DNA from: Lachnospiraceae bacterium
Lineage (GTDB): Bacteria > Bacillota > Clostridia > Lachnospirales > Lachnospiraceae
Direction of reading: 5' to 3'
Assembly (NCBI GenBank): GCA_014804495.1
Contig: JAAUZS010000166.1
Location: 1-6,080 of the forward strand
Length of the DNA: 6,080 nucleotides
Shown: in pieces, positions 1 to 6,062 of the stretch
How the letters are laid out: each line of letters opens with the position of its first letter
How positions within the stretch are numbered: the stretch's first letter is position 1
Translations under genes and position numbers: made by a program
Notes under the pieces: model-generated
The model's input: the letters and a program-made list of their open reading frames with translations, nothing else
Told to the model about the DNA's origin: nothing
Databases searched by the model: none

Positions 1-1
1 C

Positions 2-1012
2 CAATATTATTCAGCTCTTGCAGGAGATCATCTGGAAGTCAGAGGGAGCGAGATTTTATCGCTTTCTTCTTTAGAAGAATTATTCGCGGAGAATTTCAGA
101 CTTACTCTAAGTGATACGGAGAGAAATTTTTGGATGGATAGCGTGTTTGTATCCGTCCTAGAATACGAGAACGAAGATGCTGTGTTAAAAGGAGAGGCCT
201 ACGGCGTATATAATACATCGGGATTATATTATCAAGGAGACTATTATCATATTGACTGGGAAATCAATGCTGCGACAGGAGAAAGAAAAGCATCCCCTCA
301 CGAGAAAAAGATTTATGACGAGGAAAAAGATAAGGAAATTTTTGAAGCATATGATAAAGCTTTCACGGAAAAAGACGGTGGAAACTGGCTTGAACTTTCC
401 GATTTAAACGATTGGAAAAGTTTAGTAGACTGGGACAATATAGAAGGGTATAGAGAGGCGAATCTGTGGATACGCATGGATATTAATGAGGATAATCTTC
501 CCGAATTGATTCATTTGCATGGGTATGAAGATTGGTTCGTTTTACCGGTATATGCTATTTATTCTTACATAGGCGCCGTTATGAAGCCTCTTGACAAAGT
601 ATATTTAGACCAGAATGACAGTACAGATTTCATATACTTTGGCAGTACCGGAAATTTGATTCATGAGAGTTGTAATGATGGAATGTATACTAATGGATGG
701 TACAGATGGTGTCAATTTGATGAGGCATGGAGACAAGAAACAATTCTTGTACTGTCATATGATTATTTTTGGGAAGAAACTGAATATTCCAATGAAGAGG
801 AAGAAGCGATTTTGAAGGAGTGGTTTCCGGATACCTATGGAAGCAGGGGTGCAGGCTGTTATTGCTATAAAAGTATTCCTAAGACAATTGAAGGCAATGA
901 AACTGAACTGATAGAAGAAGAGATAACATTAGATGAATTTCTAAATGAATACGAGCAGATAACAGGATTTGATTACTTTGAGGCAAATTCATATTATGAG
1001 TTCATACGTTAA
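2..1012 (+). CDS. Uncharacterised acidic protein, 5' end outside the window
   Basis: I do not recognise this protein. The frame is open from base 2 to the stop at 1010-1012, giving at least 336 residues, so the true start and any signal peptide lie upstream. The ATG at 134 has a GGAGAG 10 bases before it but sits inside a continuing open frame, so I treat it as internal. The chain is very acidic and rich in Trp and Tyr. At bases 479-511 it has DINEDNLPELI, a D-x-N-x-D motif followed by PEL; similar loops bind calcium in dockerins and occur in many secreted clostridial proteins. A Cys-rich patch (GCYCYK) lies near bases 851-868. I see no membrane segment in the visible part. An extracellular or lipoprotein location is inferred from composition only. 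It converges with the membrane-protein gene at 1066-2106. Confident that it is coding, unsure of role. Confidence 0.8.
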   Translation, partial: QYYSALAGDHLEVRGSEILSLSSLEELFAENFRLTLSDTERNFWMDSVFVSVLEYENEDAVLKGEAYGVYNTSGLYYQGDYYHIDWEINAATGERKASPHEKKIYDEEKDKEIFEAYDKAFTEKDGGNWLELSDLNDWKSLVDWDNIEGYREANLWIRMDINEDNLPELIHLHGYEDWFVLPVYAIYSYIGAVMKPLDKVYLDQNDSTDFIYFGSTGNLIHESCNDGMYTNGWYRWCQFDEAWRQETILVLSYDYFWEETEYSNEEEEAILKEWFPDTYGSRGAGCYCYKSIPKTIEGNETELIEEEITLDEFLNEYEQITGFDYFEANSYYEFIR

Positions 1013-1057
1013 ATTAATGTCTGCTGCCAACACATTTATTTGACAAGGAACAGAATA

Positions 1058-1077
1058 TCCCCGCATTACTGCGGGGA
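1058..1077. terminator. Hairpin between convergent genes, possibly a bidirectional terminator
   Basis: CCCCGC (1059-1064) pairs with GCGGGG (1071-1076), extended by a T-A pair at 1058/1077, around the 6-base loop ATTACT. It lies 45 bases after the plus-strand stop and contains the minus-strand stop codon (1066-1068) in its loop, so the last codons of that gene form one arm. The flanking U-tracts are weak on both sides (AATTTGCTC on plus, ATATTCTGTT on minus). Termination is therefore plausible but not textbook. Confidence 0.5.
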
Positions 1078-2106
1078 ATTTGCTCTGTATTTAATATCTA
1101 AAAGTTTTTCTCTGTCATTTTTCAAAAGATATCCGTATTCCGGATTGTTACCTACAAGTATATGAGCAAACCGGTTATATTTTTCCATAACTTCCTTACA
1201 GCTCTTTTCTGATGATAGAGATACGCTCTTTGCACTGCCGTCAATCAGATTCCACCATACATAGAAATTAACACTTCTTCCGCTGCGGACAGTTTCAGTA
1301 TGTACCCATACTATCTCATTATTATCCAACATAAAACCTTCCATTTTCGAGCTGAACGTCCATCTATTTCCTATCCATACCTTGTTGACGTTCTCAGCCG
1401 CATTAAAATCACTCTCCAAATGATCCATAGTAACACCCGGATGCTTTTCTATATATTGTCCTATAAGTTTTCTTGGTGAATTTTTCATCATTTTAATCAT
1501 GACAAATACTATGATAATAAGCAAAACTAATCCAATTCCGAACATGCCCAAAGTATTCACTTTTTTTTCTCCGCGAATGACATCGTCACCAATATGGTAT
1601 ACCACACTATCTATCGGCAATCCCGCATAATTAGCAGCTTCCTTGAAATATCTTAATTCCTCTCCGCTTAATATTTCCAAAGTACCGGTAACAATTACGC
1701 CTTCACCTGTCATATCATTCTCACTCTCAGCCTGATAAAAAAGGTCAGACTGTCTGTCAATTTCATCATAACGTTTCGCCGGTACTTCTACAGACATTAA
1801 TATCTCTCTTTCCTCATCAATAACTATCCATGAAGAATTACTCTTTTTGGTTCCGGTAGAAACACCATTGACTTTTGTTGTTGTCATGGTTTCCATATAT
1901 TCCCCTAACGGATATTTAACCGTCCATGTCACATATTCCCCTACCATATCATTCAAATCTTTTTCTTCAGTCAGTTCAGTAGCTCCTTTTACCATATCAA
2001 GAACTCCCGGACCCATTTTATAGAAAACAAATCCGCACAATGCCAGCATGATTAAAATAATCCATAACACACTCATAATTTGTCCCATACGTAATTTTTT
2101 CAGCAT
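1066..2106 (-). CDS. Two-segment membrane protein of unknown function (paralogue of the gene at 2162-3439)
   Basis: This 346-residue protein belongs to no family I can name. The start is firm: ATG at 2106 follows AAAGGAGA (2114-2121) with 7 bases between. Residues 11-29 form a hydrophobic segment, probably an anchor with the N-terminus inside. Residues 30-185 would then be outside, and include YVTWTVKYP (58-66) and WIVIDEERE (93-101). Residues 186-206 form a second membrane segment followed by a basic stretch (KMMKNSPRK). The C-terminal 140 residues, probably cytoplasmic, run as short beta-like segments with Trp and Tyr (WIGNRW, IVWVHT, FYVWW) and then a helix, which suggests a small PH-like fold; that is inference. 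The same order of parts and the same two outer motifs occur in the upstream gene 55 bases away, so the two are probably co-transcribed and may act together. The stop codon lies in the terminal hairpin. Confidence 0.85.
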   Translation of the reverse strand: MLKKLRMGQIMSVLWIILIMLALCGFVFYKMGPGVLDMVKGATELTEEKDLNDMVGEYVTWTVKYPLGEYMETMTTTKVNGVSTGTKKSNSSWIVIDEEREILMSVEVPAKRYDEIDRQSDLFYQAESENDMTGEGVIVTGTLEILSGEELRYFKEAANYAGLPIDSVVYHIGDDVIRGEKKVNTLGMFGIGLVLLIIIVFVMIKMMKNSPRKLIGQYIEKHPGVTMDHLESDFNAAENVNKVWIGNRWTFSSKMEGFMLDNNEIVWVHTETVRSGRSVNFYVWWNLIDGSAKSVSLSSEKSCKEVMEKYNRFAHILVGNNPEYGYLLKNDREKLLDIKYRANSPQ

Positions 2107-2136
2107 TGATTTATCTCCTTTAATATTCTTATTAGT

Positions 2137-2152
2137 TTACATAACTATGTAA
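2137..2152. repeat. 16-base near-perfect palindrome between the two membrane-protein genes
   Basis: TTACATA (2137-2143) and TATGTAA (2146-2152) are exact inverted repeats around a 2-base centre. The element lies in the 55-base gap between the paralogous membrane genes, upstream of the ribosome binding site at 2114-2121. Its size and symmetry suit a dimeric DNA-binding protein; as RNA it could fold a weak 6-bp stem with a 4-base loop. It has no GC and no U-tract, so it is not a terminator. Confidence 0.45.
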
Positions 2153-2161
2153 TGTATAATC

Positions 2162-3439
2162 TTATTGAATTACCTCCATAGCACGATCTCCCAAACGTTC
2201 ACGTACAAGTGCCATGAAATGTCCGACTGCTTCTTCTGAATTGAAACTAAATGATGTATCCCACCCTTTTTTCTTATCAGAATTTCTATATTTTATATTG
2301 ACTTCAAAATAAACATAATATGTGCGCACTCTTCCTCTGCGAACCTGACCTGATACTTTCTCTGATTTCATTTGGGCTATCTGCTCTGAATCCAATACAC
2401 GGACTATACCGCCTTCTCTAAAAAGAATCCAGTATCGCTCTCCTAAAATTCCATATCGTATTTGCTCTTTGAAAATGCTTTTTTCTATAACTGACCACTT
2501 AGCTTCCGTTCTAAGCAGTTCTTCTGATATAGTATCTAAATCCGTTCCATTCGGAACCTCATTTTTCAAATTCTTTTGATATTCTCTTAATATCCTATTC
2601 GGATTAAACGTCTTCAACACACCTAAAATAATCGTTACTCCGCATAATTCTCCTACACACAGTCCTATTGGAAGATGAAGAGTCAGCACGTACATTATCG
2701 GATAGTTAACAACAAATCCAATAGCTATCATAACCACTGCCGAACCAAAAATCCAAAGTACACCCTGTATGCATCTGCTTTTGCTTCCGTCTTTACACCA
2801 TGGCTCCAGCCATATTCTCTGTCTGTTTAATAATTGTTCCACACTGCTGCTGCCCGGTACAAATGAATTATTATTTTTTGAAAACAAAGAAATCAGGCAT
2901 ATAATGAAAAATATTATATTCAAAAAGACAGTCACCGCAGATATCCAAAGGTTAATTGTTGGAATTCCGCCTACATATCCGTCTTCCAAAACATACCACT
3001 TTGTCTGCGATAAAGCCTGATCTAAGATTTCCTCATCATCTTCTGATATCTCTTCTTGTAAATCATCCTGTATCTGTCGAATTTCATCTGCGTCTGTAAA
3101 AAGAACAAGTGAGCCTTTTACATCTATGGCTTTCTTGCTTTTTCTTCTCTCCGGTATTACAATCTTTAAAAATGTCTGGCGTTCTTCGTCATATATAATG
3201 TATGCCCATTTACTGACACGGCTCGCGTCACCGGAATAGTATTCCTCTGCATATGTAACTATGGGGTCCGACACACTGTATGTAACATACCGGTTCTCCA
3301 TCTCTTCCAGTGTAATATTATCTCCTGCATCCGCCGCTCCGGACATCATTTCAAAAAACTGGCTTCCTGTCAAAACAATAAAAAATACTGTCACAATTAC
3401 AGCCAGCACGGCTATTCCTGCCACAATCTGTTTTTTCAT
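2162..3439 (-). CDS. Four-segment membrane protein of unknown function (paralogue of the gene at 1066-2106)
   Basis: This is a 425-residue protein from ATG at 3439. The frame extends to a GTG at 3451, but that codon lies inside the ribosome binding site for the ATG and has none of its own. Residues 4-24 form the first membrane segment. An outer domain follows, with YVTYSVSDP (51-59) and WAYIIYDEERQ (78-88), which match motifs in the neighbouring paralogue. An acidic stretch comes next (EEISEDDEE, about 130-138), then a membrane segment at 163-186 and a further hydrophobic pair at about 225-245 and 250-275 that the shorter paralogue lacks. The C-terminal 150 residues resemble the paralogue's tail in layout (ILGERYWILF, IVRVL, TYYVYFEV, then a final helix) and are probably cytoplasmic. 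It is the first gene after a strong promoter. The role is unknown; a sensing or envelope function is only a guess. Confidence 0.85.
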   Translation of the reverse strand: MKKQIVAGIAVLAVIVTVFFIVLTGSQFFEMMSGAADAGDNITLEEMENRYVTYSVSDPIVTYAEEYYSGDASRVSKWAYIIYDEERQTFLKIVIPERRKSKKAIDVKGSLVLFTDADEIRQIQDDLQEEISEDDEEILDQALSQTKWYVLEDGYVGGIPTINLWISAVTVFLNIIFFIICLISLFSKNNNSFVPGSSSVEQLLNRQRIWLEPWCKDGSKSRCIQGVLWIFGSAVVMIAIGFVVNYPIMYVLTLHLPIGLCVGELCGVTIILGVLKTFNPNRILREYQKNLKNEVPNGTDLDTISEELLRTEAKWSVIEKSIFKEQIRYGILGERYWILFREGGIVRVLDSEQIAQMKSEKVSGQVRRGRVRTYYVYFEVNIKYRNSDKKKGWDTSFSFNSEEAVGHFMALVRERLGDRAMEVIQ

Positions 3440-3445
3440 ATTTTT

Positions 3446-3453
3446 CCTCACCT
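3446..3453 (-). promoter_or_regulatory. Ribosome binding site deciding the start at 3439
   Basis: On the minus strand AGGTGAGG lies 6 bases before the ATG at 3437-3439. The alternative in-frame GTG start (3449-3451) is part of this element, and the sequence before it (AATTTAGC) has no Shine-Dalgarno match, so the ATG is preferred. Confidence 0.75.
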
Positions 3454-3476
3454 GCTAAATTATAAATTTTTTATTA

Positions 3477-3505
3477 ATTATACCTTTTTACAGGTGATAT
3501 ATCAA
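3477..3505 (-). promoter_or_regulatory. Sigma-A-type promoter for the membrane-paralogue pair
   Basis: Read on the minus strand: -35 TTGATA (3500-3505), a spacer of exactly 17 bases, and -10 TATAAT (3477-3482). This predicts transcription starting near 3470 and a leader of about 30 bases before the ATG at 3439. It is the best promoter match in the window. The rest of the gap, 3506-3609, is A/T-rich; I found no GC-rich hairpin that would clearly stop transcription arriving from the gene at 3610-3861, so some read-through is possible. Confidence 0.75.
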
Positions 3506-3609
3506 TCATAAAAATTATTTCTTTTTTACTAATTATTCATGCATTTTTTTGTGTTTTTTCCTTTTATTTTTACACTAAATTACACGATTAATTTTAAAAA
3601 TAGAACAAT

Positions 3610-3861
3610 TTAACCCTGCAATCCACGTGACTGTCTATCCATATCTTCAATGACAATATCATATATTTCTCCTAAAGATGCGCAATATTCGAGTACTTTC
3701 CATGGCTCGTTTGTATGGTAATGAATTTTTATCAATTCATCATCACCAACTGCCAGTAAACAATCTCCTTTGAAATTATTTGTAAAATATTCACTTATTA
3801 CATCTTCATCAAGATCTTCTCCCTCAATCAATAATTGTGTGTCATATCTGAATTCCAGCAT
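3610..3861 (-). CDS. Small stand-alone FakA/YloV-like domain protein
   Basis: This is an 83-residue protein starting at ATG 3861, with GGAGGA (3869-3874) 7 bases upstream. Its sequence follows, from memory of the family, the segment just after the kinase domain in the fatty-acid kinase subunit FakA/YloV: a Tyr-Asp-Thr-Gln opening (family: YCTEF-like), then VGDDELIKIHYHTNEP (38-53), then VLEYCASLGEIYDIVIEDM (56-74). The full protein is about 550 residues, so only an internal piece is present, without the nucleotide-binding N-terminal domain or the final region; it cannot be a kinase alone. It has its own start, stop and ribosome binding site, so it looks like a genuine small protein, not a recent relic. 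I recall similar short proteins in Lachnospiraceae annotated as dihydroxyacetone-kinase-like. It follows the Nudix gene by 40 bases, probably in one operon. The function is unknown; a regulatory or ligand-binding role is possible. Confidence 0.8.
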   Translation of the reverse strand: MLEFRYDTQLLIEGEDLDEDVISEYFTNNFKGDCLLAVGDDELIKIHYHTNEPWKVLEYCASLGEIYDIVIEDMDRQSRGLQG

Positions 3862-3901
3862 TTTTTATTCCTCCAATCATTTTAATTTGCTATAAAGCTT
3901 T

Positions 3902-4390
3902 TTATCCCAAATATTTTCTTAATGCGTGAAAAAAAATCAAAAAAATACTCTCTGGAGCATTTTCCACAATCTCTTTTAATTCATCACGTCTTATCCAATG
4001 AATATTTTCGGTCTCATTTGTTCTTTCAAGCAACTCTCCTTCTGCTTCACATAGAAAAGTACTCAATATGATTGAGTAAGCACCTGATAAATTCTGGGTT
4101 ACACAATATGGTGAAAATATTATGGTCTTATTTCCTCCTACATCTAAAAACTGTTTATCTTCTTCCCCTTTAACTTTCGTAAGATTCAATCCCGTTTCTT
4201 CCCATACCTCTCGCCTTAGTGCATCAAAAATATTCTCATACTCTCGAATTTTTCCAGCCGGAATCTCTAACAAGCCATCCATTCCATCACCATTATTCTT
4301 TTTTCTATTCTGTACTAGGATAAATTCATCATCGGCAACTCTTTTTACAATAATAGCACCAACTGCGGGAATCGCAAATTTTTCTTCCAT
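3902..4390 (-). CDS. Nudix hydrolase
   Basis: This 162-residue protein has a complete Nudix box at residues 46-68: Gly46, Glu52, then REVWEETGL (60-68), matching G-x5-E-x7-R-E-U-x-E-E-x-G-U exactly. Glu61, Glu64 and Glu65 are the expected metal ligands, so it should cleave a nucleoside diphosphate linked to some group X, using Mg2+ or Mn2+ in the cytoplasm. The lead-in LEIPAGK resembles ADP-ribose pyrophosphatases and other sugar-nucleotide members, but I cannot fix the substrate; cleaning of oxidised nucleotides or of NAD-derived compounds is equally possible. The length is normal for the family. The start at ATG 4390 is supported by GGAGG (4397-4401) 6 bases away. The FakA-like small gene follows after 40 bases with an almost identical ribosome binding site (ATTGGAGGAAT in both). 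The CPBP protease gene ends 60 bases upstream. Confidence 0.92.
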   Translation of the reverse strand: MEEKFAIPAVGAIIVKRVADDEFILVQNRKKNNGDGMDGLLEIPAGKIREYENIFDALRREVWEETGLNLTKVKGEEDKQFLDVGGNKTIIFSPYCVTQNLSGAYSIILSTFLCEAEGELLERTNETENIHWIRRDELKEIVENAPESIFLIFFHALRKYLG

Positions 4391-4421
4391 ATCATTCCTC
4401 CAATTAATTTTTTGCTTTCTT

Positions 4422-4438
4422 ATTATAATACTATACCA
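4422..4438 (-). promoter_or_regulatory. Possible extended -10 promoter for the Nudix gene
   Basis: On the minus strand TGGTATAGT (4430-4438) fits an extended -10 element (TG-n-TATAGT), with a second TATAAT just downstream at 4422-4427. No good -35 box is found at 16-18 bases from either. The region is so AT-rich that chance matches are likely. If it is inactive, the Nudix gene depends on read-through from the protease gene ending at 4451. Confidence 0.3.
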
Positions 4439-4450
4439 TATAAAATTATT

Positions 4451-5116
4451 TTATAAAAACATATTAACCCACACCGTAATTAAAAAATCATACAATCCAT
4501 GACCAATAATCAAAGACAAAGTAGTACAATGTTTTACCTTGCTTCTTATCAGGCACAGTGCTAACCCAATCAAACCGGTCATAAAGACCTGCACAAGTGA
4601 GCCTCCAAAGATATGAAACAATCCAAAAGCCACAGATGAAATAAGAATTGCCACTATTTGCGAGTTGTAAATGGCATAAAGCTTCTGATACAGAAATCCA
4701 CGAAAAATAAATTCCTCAGTGAATGCCACCGCTACTACACAATAGACAATCTCATACATAAACTGCCACAAAAATTGGTAATGATGACCATTATCACTCC
4801 ACTCCCCATGCCCTGTCAAAAAAAGCGGCAGTGTAAGAATCAGTGACATTACTATTCCAATGCCTATACCTATTAAAATCTGTTTCCCTATTTTTTCTTT
4901 GGAAAACAAATAATCAGCCAAAGTATCCCCTACAAGATTCATAACCAATAACGGACCTATTGACATACACAGATACATAACAATACTAAGTACCATTCGT
5001 GACAATAATGGCAGATTCATCAATATATATCTATTAAAACAAATTACTCCCCACATCGCAAGTATGCTCCAGGAAATTCCTATTGCTATTTCTACCCACA
5101 AATTCTTCTTTTTCAT
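4451..5116 (-). CDS. CPBP family (CAAX-type) intramembrane metalloprotease
   Basis: This is a 221-residue integral membrane protein. All three CPBP (Abi, Rce1-like) motifs are present: EEFIFR (Glu134, Glu135, Arg139), FGLFH (164-168, with His168) and HGLYD (His206, Asp210). These Glu and His residues bind the metal and activate water within the membrane in Rce1-type enzymes. About six to eight hydrophobic segments can be drawn, including residues near 8-25, 38-63, 80-102, 122-134, 150-168 and 174-190. Bacterial members serve in bacteriocin self-immunity, peptide maturation or regulated cleavage; the substrate here is unknown. The frame continues upstream to a TTG at 5167, but only ATG 5116 has a GAGGAG upstream, at a rather long 12 bases. 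It lies 54 bases behind the membrane-bound XRE regulator and is probably controlled by it. Confidence 0.9.
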   Translation of the reverse strand: MKKKNLWVEIAIGISWSILAMWGVICFNRYILMNLPLLSRMVLSIVMYLCMSIGPLLVMNLVGDTLADYLFSKEKIGKQILIGIGIGIVMSLILTLPLFLTGHGEWSDNGHHYQFLWQFMYEIVYCVVAVAFTEEFIFRGFLYQKLYAIYNSQIVAILISSVAFGLFHIFGGSLVQVFMTGLIGLALCLIRSKVKHCTTLSLIIGHGLYDFLITVWVNMFL

Positions 5117-5128
5117 TTTACAATCATT

Positions 5129-5134
5129 CTCCTC
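5129..5134 (-). promoter_or_regulatory. Ribosome binding site deciding the start at 5116
   Basis: GAGGAG on the minus strand lies 12 bases before ATG 5114-5116. The two earlier in-frame candidates, TTG 5167 and ATG 5155, have only AGTAAAGT or AT-rich sequence before them. An out-of-frame ATG at 5125-5127 closer to the site would give only a four-codon peptide (Met-Ile-Val-Lys) ending in TGA that overlaps the real ATG (ATGA), which could allow translational coupling. Confidence 0.55.
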
Positions 5135-5170
5135 TCTCAACCCGCAATTTTGCATTATAAAGAACAAACT

Positions 5171-5935
5171 TTACTTATGTTTTCTCGCTGCTACATACAT
5201 TGGTGCAAAAAGAGCCATAAAAAATATCGGCATACAGAAAAATACAAAAGTCGTATCAACGACATCAGGTAACAATAATCCATATAGTAAAAATAACACT
5301 GGTATCAACATAGCTGAAATCAGCATTCCACGTATGGCCGAACATTTAATATAACGCCAATTACGATTATTAAAATAAATCCCCGGAATATTCATTCTAA
5401 ATATTCCATCACTGTATATGTTAATCTTGTATTCATCATAATACTCCGGCAGTTTATCTTTGGCAAAAAAGCAAAAATATGCAGCAAATACAAATAGCAG
5501 AGGTTCATATGTCATAAGACTTAAACTTATATTTCTCCAACTAAATCCTAATGTATTTAATCCGAGCAATTCAAGCGCTACTACAATCAGACTCACTACA
5601 AATAAAATCGATTCTTGTCCGCGTCTCTTCTTTCGCTCTTCAGGAGTTTCCTCAGAATAAGTTATTACCTTATGCATTAATTCTTCTACATGATCCGAAT
5701 CCATAGCTTTCTGTTCCATTCGCTGACATTCCAACAATTCCGTAACAGTAATTCCCAAAGTCTGAGACAGTGGAATCAATAATGTAATATCCGGCATACT
5801 CAAACCACGCTCCCACTTACTCACTGCCTTATCCGATACATAGACTTTTTTAGCCAGTTCCTTTTGAGTCATGCCCTGTTCTTTACGAAGCTGCGTTACG
5901 AAAGCGCCGAATTTTTCCTTGTCTATATCATACAT
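5171..5935 (-). CDS. XRE-family HTH regulator with C-terminal membrane domain
   Basis: This is a 254-residue protein starting at ATG 5935, with GGGAGG (5943-5948) 7 bases upstream. Residues 9-65 are a Cro/C1-type helix-turn-helix, with MTQKELAKK, VSDKAVSKWERG and MPDITLLIPLSQ marking the usual helices. A charged linker (71-107) leads to a membrane part with hydrophobic segments near 109-126, 142-157, 203-222 and 229-248. Between the second and third is a hydrophilic stretch, LPEYYDEYKINIYSDG then FRMNIPGIYFNNRNW (162-193), which I recall as a hallmark of a large clostridial family of membrane-anchored XRE proteins. It probably acts as a one-component regulator that binds DNA at the membrane and senses membrane state or a small molecule; the signal is unknown. 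The CPBP protease gene follows after 54 bases. Repeats upstream of its start suggest autoregulation. Confidence 0.92.
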   Translation of the reverse strand: MYDIDKEKFGAFVTQLRKEQGMTQKELAKKVYVSDKAVSKWERGLSMPDITLLIPLSQTLGITVTELLECQRMEQKAMDSDHVEELMHKVITYSEETPEERKKRRGQESILFVVSLIVVALELLGLNTLGFSWRNISLSLMTYEPLLFVFAAYFCFFAKDKLPEYYDEYKINIYSDGIFRMNIPGIYFNNRNWRYIKCSAIRGMLISAMLIPVLFLLYGLLLPDVVDTTFVFFCMPIFFMALFAPMYVAARKHK

Positions 5936-5950
5936 ACCCTATCCTCCCAT

Positions 5951-5976
5951 TTCAGGTTCTGCATTTGTTCTGAACA
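5951..5976. promoter_or_regulatory. Candidate operator upstream of the XRE regulator
   Basis: TGTTCTGAACA (5966-5976) is a perfect 11-base odd-centred palindrome. GTTCTG occurs twice, at 5956-5961 and 5967-5972, exactly 11 bases apart, about one helical turn. TTCAG (5951-5955) and CTGAA (5970-5974) also form an inverted pair. The element lies just downstream of a TATAAT at 5980-5985 (minus strand), over the start point that box would give, and before the ribosome binding site. This is a normal place for an autorepressor site. Binding by the adjacent XRE protein is inferred. Confidence 0.45.
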
Positions 5977-5992
5977 CAAATTATATCTATTT

Positions 5993-6004
5993 TATGTACA
6001 CATA
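5993..6004. repeat. 12-base inverted repeat upstream of the XRE regulator
   Basis: TATGT (5993-5997) and ACATA (6000-6004) are exact inverted arms around AC. The element lies 8 bases upstream, in the minus-strand sense, of the TATAAT at 5980-5985, in its spacer and touching the -35 position, so a bound protein could block or help that promoter. It is short and AT-rich, so chance is possible. Confidence 0.3.
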
Positions 6005-6033
6005 TCCTTTACATTTTCTTTCTGACAGAGTTT

Positions 6034-6062
6034 ATTATACTTTTTATACATGGAAGATACAA
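6034..6062 (-). promoter_or_regulatory. Probable promoter for the XRE regulator and CPBP protease genes
   Basis: On the minus strand: TTGTAT (6057-6062) as -35, a 17-base spacer, and TATAAT (6034-6039) as -10. Transcription would start near 6027, giving a leader of about 90 bases that includes the repeats at 5993-6004 and 5951-5976. A second TATAAT at 5980-5985 has only a weak -35 partner (AGGATA, 6003-6008). It could be an alternative promoter with a leader of about 40 bases. Confidence 0.5.

Noticed and set aside
134..1012. Start of the first gene at ATG 134
   Set aside because: The same frame stays open to the window edge with ordinary coding composition (44 extra residues), so the ATG is more likely internal despite a GGAGAG upstream.
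2769..3020. 83-codon plus-strand open frame, and a similar one at 3261-3458
   Set aside because: Both are antisense to the large membrane protein. Their hydrophobic look is the expected shadow of membrane-protein codons and they have no motif.
3610..4390. Toxin-antitoxin reading of the small protein plus the Nudix gene
   Set aside because: The small protein resembles FakA/YloV and not any toxin or antitoxin family I know, and the Nudix box is intact and typical of a metabolic enzyme.
4440..4454. 15-base AT-only palindrome over the stop codon of the protease gene
   Set aside because: ATAAAAT and ATTTTAT around one base have no GC pairs to form a stable terminator, and such palindromes are frequent by chance in this AT-rich sequence.
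4122..4502. 126-codon plus-strand open frame
   Set aside because: It lies opposite the well-supported Nudix gene, encodes a Ser/Phe/Ile-rich low-complexity chain, and has no family motif.
5064..5354. Plus-strand open frame, with others at 4658-4846 and 5460-5660
   Set aside because: Each lies within the CPBP or XRE genes on the opposite strand, with compositionally odd products and no recognisable domain.
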